Shown piece after piece: positions 14,910 through 20,031 of a stretch of 20,031 nucleotides of DNA (positions are counted from its first letter, which is position 1; each line of letters opens with the position of its first letter). The notes under the pieces were generated by a model that saw only the letters and a list, made by a program, of their open reading frames with translations, had not been told where the DNA came from and ran no database searches. Source of the stretch: Clostridiaceae bacterium (GTDB lineage: Bacteria; Bacillota; Clostridia; Oscillospirales; Acutalibacteraceae); contig JAEDGK010000027.1 of NCBI GenBank assembly GCA_016297555.1, forward strand, positions 1-20,031. The letters run 5' to 3'. A program made the position numbers and the translations under genes.

Positions 14910-14952
14910 TTTGAGAAAGAAAAAATATTTTTTACTTTTTATGAAAAAAAGC

Positions 14953-14981
14953 TTGCATTTTTCGTAAAAGTATGATAGAAT
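14953..14981 (+). promoter_or_regulatory. Predicted promoter of the XRE regulator
   Basis: TTGCAT (14953-14958) and TAGAAT (14976-14981) have a 17-base spacer. The predicted start near 14988 would give a leader of about 100 bases that contains the 15029-15053 palindrome. Confidence 0.55.
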
Positions 14982-15028
14982 TGCGAATATAAACAAGGAT
15001 ATGGTTATTTCCCCCGATTGATTAAATG

Positions 15029-15053
15029 CAAATTATACAATCTGTATAATTTG
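15029..15053. promoter_or_regulatory. Perfect 25-base palindrome, candidate operator
   Basis: CAAATTATACA (15029-15039) and TGTATAATTTG (15043-15053) are exact reverse complements separated by ATC. The right arm contains TATAAT, so the site may overlie a second promoter. It lies 38 bases before the XRE start codon, suggesting autoregulation by this protein. Confidence 0.6.
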
Positions 15054-15091
15054 TTTGGCGAGATAAGATAAAATTTTTAGGAGGATTATTT

Positions 15092-15340
15092 ATGAGAATC
15101 AGAAAGCAGGAACTCGGCGAGAGAAATATTGTTGGCGCAAAAGTTGAAGCAAGACGCAAGGCAATAAATATGAAGCAGAAGGATCTTCTTACCCAGCTTC
15201 AGATTAAAGGCATCGACCTTAACGCATCGGGTCTTTCAAAGCTTGAAGGCCAGCTCCGTTATGTTGCCGATTTCGAGCTCAAGGCTCTTTCAGAGGTTCT
15301 CGGAATCACCGTTAATGAACTCCTTGATATCGACGAATAA
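15092..15340 (+). CDS. Small XRE-family helix-turn-helix regulator
   Basis: The 82-residue protein is almost entirely one HTH_3/XRE domain (about residues 12-80). KVEARRKAINMKQKDLLTQL covers the first helices and the turn, NASGLSKLEGQ is the recognition-helix region, and FELKALSEVLGITVNELLDID is the typical C-terminal pair of helices. It would bind DNA as a dimer in the cytoplasm. There is no extra sensing domain. An AGGAGG ribosome-binding site seven bases before the ATG fixes the start. It is monocistronic: a strong promoter candidate lies upstream and a terminator hairpin downstream. The palindrome in its leader is the best candidate target. No toxin or phage genes adjoin it, so it looks like a stand-alone chromosomal regulator. 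Confidence 0.92.
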   Translation: MRIRKQELGERNIVGAKVEARRKAINMKQKDLLTQLQIKGIDLNASGLSKLEGQLRYVADFELKALSEVLGITVNELLDIDE

Positions 15341-15381
15341 TTTTTGACCACTACTTACCCTCTTATATACAACTCCTCACC

Positions 15382-15411
15382 GAAGCCGCAGCCTTCACGG
15401 GCTGCGGCTTC
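15382..15411 (+). terminator. Terminator hairpin after the XRE gene
   Basis: Arms 15382-15393 and 15400-15411 (GAAGCCGCAGCC/GGCTGCGGCTTC) pair perfectly over 12 bp with a 6-base loop. The tail ACCCTTTTCC is only moderately T-rich, but the stem is very GC-rich. Confidence 0.8.
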
Positions 15412-15477
15412 ACCCTTTTCCGGAACAAAATCCGCAAGTGTTTTTCTTTTTTTTATGTCAGGGGAGTGTTTTTTTAC

Positions 15478-15505
15478 TTGCAAATCCTATAATATATGTT
15501 AAAAT
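15478..15505 (+). promoter_or_regulatory. Candidate uxaC promoter
   Basis: TTGCAA (15478-15483) and TAAAAT (15500-15505) are spaced by 16 bases in an AT-rich stretch, 34 bases before the uxaC start. A perfect TATAAT also occurs at 15488-15493, but it lacks a good -35 box at the right distance. Confidence 0.35.
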
Positions 15506-15539
15506 TAAACTATACTGCTCTGAGTGGGAGGAATACATA

Positions 15540-16943
15540 ATGATTAAAGAATTTATGGGCAGAGATTTTCTGCTTAACAGCGAGCCTGCCTTGAAAATGT
15601 TTGAGGCGGCGGAAGAAATGCCGATTTTTGACTGGCATTGCCACCTTTCGCCCAAAGAAATATACGAAAACAAGCAGCCCGAGGACATCGCGTGGCTCTG
15701 GCTTGCGGGAGATCACTATAAATGGCGTGCCATGCGTTCATGCGGCATTGATGAGGAGCTGATAACGGGCAGTGCAAGCGGCTATGAGAAATTCAAGGCG
15801 TTTGCATCAATAATGCCCTGTCTCATCGGCAACCCGATGTATCATTGGTGCCATCTTGAGCTGAGAAGATATTTCGGAATTAACGATATTCTCAGCGCGG
15901 AAACCGCCGACGATATCTGGAACAGAGCCAATGAAAGAATCGCTGCGGGCGGTTTCACTCCGAGAGAGCTTATTGAAAAATCAAATGTATCTCATCTCTG
16001 CACAACGGATGACCCTGCCGACAGACTTGAATATCACAAGCTTATTGCCGCCGACGGCAGCTTTTCCTGCAAGGTTCTTCCCGCGTTCAGACCCGACAAG
16101 GCTCTCGGAATTGACCTTCCTGCGTGGAGACCATGGCTTTCCGATATGGAAAAGACGGCGGGCAGAGAAATCAACGGCTTTTCGGAGCTTTGCACAGCAC
16201 TTGAAGAAAGAATTGAATTTTTCGCTTCATTGGGCTGCTGCGCGAGCGACCATGCGTTTGCCTATGTTCCTTATGAAGAAGCGTCGGCAGAGGAGCTTGA
16301 AGAAATATTTTCGCTTGCAAAGGACGGCGGTTCTGTAAGCACCGTTCAGGCTGATAAATTCAAAACGGCTCTGCTTTCATTCCTTGCGGCGAAATATGCC
16401 GAAAGGGGCTGGGTAATGGAGCTTCACATAGGCGCCATGAGAAACAACAACACAAAAATGTTCCGTGCTCTCGGAGCGGACGCGGGCTATGATTCGATTG
16501 ATGACAGAGAAATTGCCGTTAAGCTTTCAAGATTTCTTGACGGTCTTGCCGTCAGGGATAAGCTTCCCAAAACCGTTTTGTTTACGCTTAATCCGAAAGA
16601 TAACTATGTTCTCGGAGCAATGCTCGGCAATTTCCAGAGCAGCGAGGCTCAGAGCAAGATACAGTTCGGTTCGGCATGGTGGTTCAACGATAATATAGAC
16701 GGAATGAGAGAGCAGATGAAGGCTCTGGCAAATCTCGGCGCTCTCGGAAAATTCGTAGGAATGGTCACGGATTCACGCTCGTTCCTGTCATATCCGAGGC
16801 ACGAGTATTTCCGCAGAATAATGTGCGGACTTATGGGGGATATGGTTGCTCAGGGGCTTTATCCCAATGATGAAAAGACTCTTTGCGCTCTTGCAAGAGA
16901 TATTTCTTATAACAACGCTGCAAAATATTTCGGAATAAAATAA
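15540..16943 (+). CDS. uxaC: Glucuronate isomerase (uronate isomerase)
   Basis: The 467-residue protein is a full-length UxaC, an amidohydrolase-fold enzyme that converts D-glucuronate to D-fructuronate and D-galacturonate to D-tagaturonate, the first step of hexuronate breakdown. The metal-site motif F-D-W-H33-C-H35-L-S lies near the N terminus. LHIGAMRNNN, GSAWWFNDNIDGMREQMKAL and GMVTDSRSFLSYPRHEYFRR mark the rest of the family. The open frame extends 34 codons upstream, but the ATG at 15540 is chosen because GGGAGG precedes it and the extra residues do not look like UxaC. It is separated from glpK by only 20 bases, so the two are probably cotranscribed. The rest of the uronate pathway (uxuA/uxuB, KDG kinase and aldolase) is not in the window. 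Confidence 0.96.
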   Translation: MIKEFMGRDFLLNSEPALKMFEAAEEMPIFDWHCHLSPKEIYENKQPEDIAWLWLAGDHYKWRAMRSCGIDEELITGSASGYEKFKAFASIMPCLIGNPMYHWCHLELRRYFGINDILSAETADDIWNRANERIAAGGFTPRELIEKSNVSHLCTTDDPADRLEYHKLIAADGSFSCKVLPAFRPDKALGIDLPAWRPWLSDMEKTAGREINGFSELCTALEERIEFFASLGCCASDHAFAYVPYEEASAEELEEIFSLAKDGGSVSTVQADKFKTALLSFLAAKYAERGWVMELHIGAMRNNNTKMFRALGADAGYDSIDDREIAVKLSRFLDGLAVRDKLPKTVLFTLNPKDNYVLGAMLGNFQSSEAQSKIQFGSAWWFNDNIDGMREQMKALANLGALGKFVGMVTDSRSFLSYPRHEYFRRIMCGLMGDMVAQGLYPNDEKTLCALARDISYNNAAKYFGIK

Positions 16944-16963
16944 ATACTGAAAGGATGAGTTCG

Positions 16964-18466
16964 GTGGCAAAATATGTTTTGGCTTTGGATCAGGGAACAA
17001 CAAGCTCGCGGGCGATAATCTTTGATAAAAAAGGCAATATCGTCGGCAAGGCTCAGAATGAATTTGAGCAAATCTATCCTCAGGCAGGCTGGGTTGAGCA
17101 TGACCCTCTGGCAATTCTTTACAGCCAGTTTCAGGCGGTTTCCTCCTGTATTCTGTCAAGCGGAGTCAATCCCTGCGACATTGCGGGAATAGGAATTACC
17201 AACCAGCGCGAAACCACCATTCTTTGGGACAGGCAGACGGGAAAGCCTGTCTATAACGCCATCGTTTGGCAGTGCCGCCGAACAGCGGAGCTGTGCGAGG
17301 AATTAAAGGCGCAGGGGCTTGAAGATTACATAAAGGAAAAAACAGGTTTGCTGATTGACGCATATTTTTCGGCAACAAAAATTAAATGGATACTTGACAA
17401 TGTGGCGGGCGCAAGGGAGCTTGCCGAGCAGGGCAGGCTGCTTTTCGGAACTGTTGAAACATGGATAATCTGGAATTTGACCGGCGGCAGCGTTCATGTT
17501 ACCGACTATTCAAACGCTTCAAGAACAATGCTGTTTGATGTTGACAAGCTTTGCTGGGACGAATATCTTTGTGAAAAGCTCGGAATCCCCATGTCAATTC
17601 TGCCCGAGCCCGCACCGTCAAGCAAAATCTACGGCAGAGTGGCAAAGGGTATTCTCGGCTTGGAGTTTCTTGAGGGAATTCCCATCTGCGGAGCGGTCGG
17701 AGATCAGCCCGCCGCGCTTTTCGGTCAATGCTGCTTTGAACCCGGTCAGGCTAAGAATACTTACGGCACGGGCTGCTTCCTGCTTATGAACACGGGCGAA
17801 AAAAGAGTTAAATCCAAAAACAATCTGCTTACGGGTGTTGCGTGGGGCATCGGCAACAAGGTTGAATATGCAATAGAAGGCTCGGCGTTTAATGCGGGCT
17901 CGGTTATAAAATGGCTTCGCGACGAGGTGCATCTGATTGACAATGCGCGCCGCTGCGATGAGCTTGCGGAAAGCGTTCCCGATGCAAACGGCATATATTT
18001 TGTTCCCGCTTTTACGGGTCTCGGCGCACCTTATTGGGATATGTATGCAAGAGGCTGCATTGTGGGTCTGACAAGAGGCGTAAACAGAGCGCATATCGCA
18101 AGAAGCGTGCTTGAAGCCATCACATATCAGATGACGGATTTGCTTGAAGCAATGAAATCAGACTCGGGCATAGATTTCACGGAGCTTCGCGTTGACGGCG
18201 GAGCAAGCGTAAGCGATATAATGCTTCAGATACAGGCGGATATGATAAGATGCAGCGTTAACAGACCGAAAACTGTTGAAACAACGGCGCTCGGTGCGGC
18301 TTATCTTGCAGGTCTTGCAGTCGGCTTCTGGAAAGACAAGGAGGAGATACAGAATAACCGTGCGGTTGAAAGGGTATTCACTCCTCAAATGTCTCAGGAG
18401 CGCAGAGACGAGCTTTATTCAGGCTGGAAAAAGGCTGTTGAATGTTCAAAGGGTTGGGCAAAATAA
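16964..18466 (+). CDS. glpK: Glycerol kinase
   Basis: The 500-residue protein is a FGGY-family glycerol kinase that phosphorylates glycerol to sn-glycerol 3-phosphate. Visible landmarks are YVLALDQGTTSSRAIIFD at the N terminus, GITNQRETTILWD, NAIVWQCRR, AVGDQPAALFGQ, NTYGTGCFLLMNTG and DGGASVSDIMLQIQADM. The frame also offers ATG at 16955, but AAAGGA touches that codon and lies eight bases from the GTG at 16964, whose product MAKYVLALDQGTTSSRA matches the usual family N terminus, so GTG is chosen. It follows uxaC by 20 bases and precedes the malic enzyme by 56 bases. No glycerol facilitator or glycerol-3-phosphate dehydrogenase gene is present here. Confidence 0.97.
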   Translation: MAKYVLALDQGTTSSRAIIFDKKGNIVGKAQNEFEQIYPQAGWVEHDPLAILYSQFQAVSSCILSSGVNPCDIAGIGITNQRETTILWDRQTGKPVYNAIVWQCRRTAELCEELKAQGLEDYIKEKTGLLIDAYFSATKIKWILDNVAGARELAEQGRLLFGTVETWIIWNLTGGSVHVTDYSNASRTMLFDVDKLCWDEYLCEKLGIPMSILPEPAPSSKIYGRVAKGILGLEFLEGIPICGAVGDQPAALFGQCCFEPGQAKNTYGTGCFLLMNTGEKRVKSKNNLLTGVAWGIGNKVEYAIEGSAFNAGSVIKWLRDEVHLIDNARRCDELAESVPDANGIYFVPAFTGLGAPYWDMYARGCIVGLTRGVNRAHIARSVLEAITYQMTDLLEAMKSDSGIDFTELRVDGGASVSDIMLQIQADMIRCSVNRPKTVETTALGAAYLAGLAVGFWKDKEEIQNNRAVERVFTPQMSQERRDELYSGWKKAVECSKGWAK

Positions 18467-18522
18467 TTCGCAATTCGGCCTTAAAGCCGGTTTATTCAGA
18501 AGTTTAACGGAGATGTAGAAAT

Positions 18523-19692
18523 ATGGATTATTTAAAGGAGTCTTTAAGACTTCATTATGAATGGAAAGGCAAGCTTGAAACCAAAGCAAGAGCCTCGGCG
18601 GCAAGCAAGCAGGATCTTTCGCTTGCTTATACTCCCGGCGTTGCCGCGCCCTGCCTTGAAATACAAAAGGATATAAATAAAAGCTATGAGCTTACAAGGC
18701 GGTGGAACACGGTTGCCGTTATTACAGACGGCACGGCGGTTCTCGGTCTCGGCGATATCGGTCCCGAAGCGGGTATGCCCGTAATGGAGGGCAAGTGTCT
18801 GCTCTTTAAAGCATTTGCCGATATTGATGCAATTCCGCTTTGCGTTCGCTCAAAGAATACCGACGAAATTGTTAAGGCGGTTTCGCTTTTTGCGGGAAGC
18901 TTCGGCGGAATTAATCTTGAAGATATAGCCGCTCCGAGATGCTTTGAAATCGAAAGACGGCTTAAAGAAATCTGTGATATTCCCGTGTTTCACGACGATC
19001 AGCACGGCACGGCGGTGGTTGTGCTTGCCGCCGTTCTCAATGCGCTCAGATGCGTGGGCAAAAAGCTTGAAAACTGCACGGTTGCAATGAGCGGCGCAGG
19101 CTCGGCGGGCTCTGCAATCGCAAGGCTTCTCAACGCCTGCGGAGCGGGTAACATTATAATGAGCGACAAGCAGGGAATTATCTGCAAAGGTCAGCCGCTT
19201 TCTCCCGCATTTGAAGAGCTTGCGGAATTTACAAATAAAAACAGAATAACGGGTACGCTTGCCGATGCTATGAAGGGCGCGGATGTTTTTGTGGGTGTTT
19301 CTGCCGGCGGAATAGTCAGCAAAGAAATGATTGCTTCAATGGCAAAGGACGCCGTTGTTATGGCAATGGCAAACCCGACTCCGGAAATTATGCCGGACGA
19401 GGCGCTCGAAGCCGGCGCGGCGGTTGTCGGAACGGGAAGAAGCGATTTTCCCAATCAGATAAACAATGTTCTTGCGTTCCCGGGCATATTCAGAGGTGCT
19501 CTTGATGTCAGAGCCTCCGATATCAACGAAGAAATGAAGCTTGCCGCGGCTCACGCAATAGCGGGTCTTGTTTCGGAAGAAAAGCTCTGCGCGGAATACA
19601 TTCTTCCCGAGGCTTTTGACGAAAGAGTCGGTCCCGCAGTGGCAAAAGCGGTCGGAGAGGCGGCACGCAATAGTGGAATTGCACGAATATAA
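18523..19692 (+). CDS. NAD(P)-dependent malic enzyme (oxaloacetate-decarboxylating)
   Basis: The 389-residue protein is a short bacterial malic enzyme converting malate to pyruvate and CO2 with reduction of NAD(P)+. Family features are SLAYTPGVAAPC with Y36 as the likely catalytic tyrosine, VMEGKCLLFKAFADIDAIP with K91, GGINLEDIAAPRCFEIE with the metal-binding E133-D134, FHDDQHGTA with D158, and the nucleotide-binding SGAGSAGSAIA (G191, G193, G196). AMANPTPEI and GTGRSDFPNQINNVLAFPG close the domain. There is no phosphotransacetylase-like C-terminal extension as in MaeB. Coenzyme preference cannot be read reliably. A GGAG site supports the ATG. It probably belongs to the same transcription unit as uxaC and glpK, feeding pyruvate formation. 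Confidence 0.95.
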   Translation: MDYLKESLRLHYEWKGKLETKARASAASKQDLSLAYTPGVAAPCLEIQKDINKSYELTRRWNTVAVITDGTAVLGLGDIGPEAGMPVMEGKCLLFKAFADIDAIPLCVRSKNTDEIVKAVSLFAGSFGGINLEDIAAPRCFEIERRLKEICDIPVFHDDQHGTAVVVLAAVLNALRCVGKKLENCTVAMSGAGSAGSAIARLLNACGAGNIIMSDKQGIICKGQPLSPAFEELAEFTNKNRITGTLADAMKGADVFVGVSAGGIVSKEMIASMAKDAVVMAMANPTPEIMPDEALEAGAAVVGTGRSDFPNQINNVLAFPGIFRGALDVRASDINEEMKLAAAHAIAGLVSEEKLCAEYILPEAFDERVGPAVAKAVGEAARNSGIARI

Positions 19693-19756
19693 AGACTTGA
19701 ATTTGTTTAATTCTTACAAAATAATATAGTTTCACTTTGATTTTTCCGATAAGCTA

Positions 19757-19785
19757 TTGCTTTATTTTATTTATTGTGCCATAAT
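19757..19785 (+). promoter_or_regulatory. Candidate promoter of the last gene
   Basis: TTGCTT (19757-19762) and CATAAT (19780-19785) are spaced by 17 bases, about 80 bases before the start of the final gene. No strong terminator hairpin separates it from the malic enzyme gene. Confidence 0.4.
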
Positions 19786-19866
19786 TAATCGGTATATTGG
19801 ACCGCGTGTTTTTCGAAATTCTCCCGTGTGGGAAAAGATTATAAAATGAGTAAGGAGGAAAAACAG

Positions 19867-20031
19867 ATGTCCACACTTAAAAAGGTCATCAGCATAGTGC
19901 TCTGTATCTCTCTGCTGGCAGGTACGGTCGCTTTTGTGGGTGATCTCATTGTTCCCAAGGCAAATGCAGCCGCAGGAACCTCAAACATCAAATCATATGC
20001 AGAGCTTGAAGCTGCATATGACAGCTTCATA
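19867..20031 (+). CDS. Secreted protein, N-terminal fragment (runs off the window)
   Basis: An AAGGAGG site (19852-19858) eight bases before an ATG starts a frame that stays open for all 55 codons to the window edge. The product begins MSTLKKVISIVLCISLLAG, a basic end and hydrophobic core typical of a signal peptide. A possible cleavage site follows at AKANAAA-like residues (PKANAAAGTS), after which SYAELEAAYDSFI begins. It would be exported. The visible part contains no domain motif, so no function can be given. Confidence 0.8.
   Translation, partial: MSTLKKVISIVLCISLLAGTVAFVGDLIVPKANAAAGTSNIKSYAELEAAYDSFI

Larger units (their letters stand above)
14669..15091. other. 423-bp intergenic region with inverted repeats
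   Basis: The region separates pncB from the XRE regulator. It holds a 15-base string (14753-14767) that also occurs in the 5332-5611 element (5430-5444), a perfect 11-bp inverted repeat (14876-14886/14899-14909), the regulator's promoter (14953-14981) and a perfect 25-base palindrome (15029-15053). The start of the region probably also carries the pncB promoter, but no clear boxes were seen. A 49-codon frame at 14818-14967 is not convincing. Confidence 0.6.

Noticed and set aside
14818..14967. 49-codon frame with a GGGAG site 7 bases upstream (starts MCFYASSGILRAEKG)
   Set aside because: Composition is unlike a typical protein, it spans the perfect inverted repeat, and its end overlaps the -35 box of the XRE promoter. 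Only conservation would rescue it.
14655..14975. 106-codon frame on the plus strand upstream of the XRE gene
   Set aside because: It begins antisense to pncB and runs through AT-rich intergenic DNA without a ribosome-binding site.
15438..15539. N-terminal extension of UxaC by 34 residues
   Set aside because: The ATG at 15540 has a good GGGAGG site and gives the normal family N terminus; the extension overlaps the promoter region.
18476..18489. CGGC/GCCG hairpin between glpK and the malic enzyme gene
   Set aside because: Only 4 bp with a weak tail; too little to call a terminator or attenuator.

Overview
The window reads as a chromosomal segment of an uncultured Clostridia bacterium (Firmicutes), most likely from the gut Oscillospirales/Ruminococcaceae. 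This is inferred from strong AGGAGG-type Shine-Dalgarno sites, sigma-70/SigA-type promoters, intermediate GC content, and the gene set: AsnA, AGCS symporter, BspA-type LRR lipoprotein, MltG, and a small XRE regulator starting MRIRKQ. No rRNA, tRNA, CRISPR array, phage module or intact transposase gene was seen.

Layout. 1-50 may hold the tail of an upstream gene. 104-1171 is a Gfo/Idh/MocA oxidoreductase (+) with a terminator. 1229-5217 is a minus-strand run read in the order mltG, LRR lipoprotein, AGCS amino-acid symporter, asnA: envelope peptidoglycan processing, then amino-acid uptake and asparagine synthesis. 5218-5641 is a 424-bp intergenic region dominated by an unusual 280-bp hairpin-rich element. 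5642-9635 (+) holds an HD-domain phosphohydrolase, then an OmpR-type response regulator overlapping a very large membrane histidine kinase. 9772-11256 (-) is an MFS/GPH-type transporter. 11472-12978 (+) holds a NUDIX hydrolase and a secreted PI-PLC-like phosphodiesterase. 12989-13203 is a second small inverted-repeat element. 13217-14668 (-) is pncB (NAD salvage). 14669-15091 is a second long intergenic region with two perfect inverted repeats ahead of a small XRE regulator. 15540-19692 (+) encodes uxaC, glpK and a malic enzyme, linking hexuronate and glycerol entry to pyruvate formation. The window ends inside a new secreted-protein gene starting at 19867.

The most unusual feature is 5332-5611. 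It has 25-bp inverted termini, at least six internal hairpins, and a perfect 11-nt complementarity between its 5' part and the apical loop of its main hairpin. It sits directly after a consensus promoter and between two ATATAAT copies. It is either a MITE captured as a 5' leader or a structured RNA. It matches no RNA family I can name.
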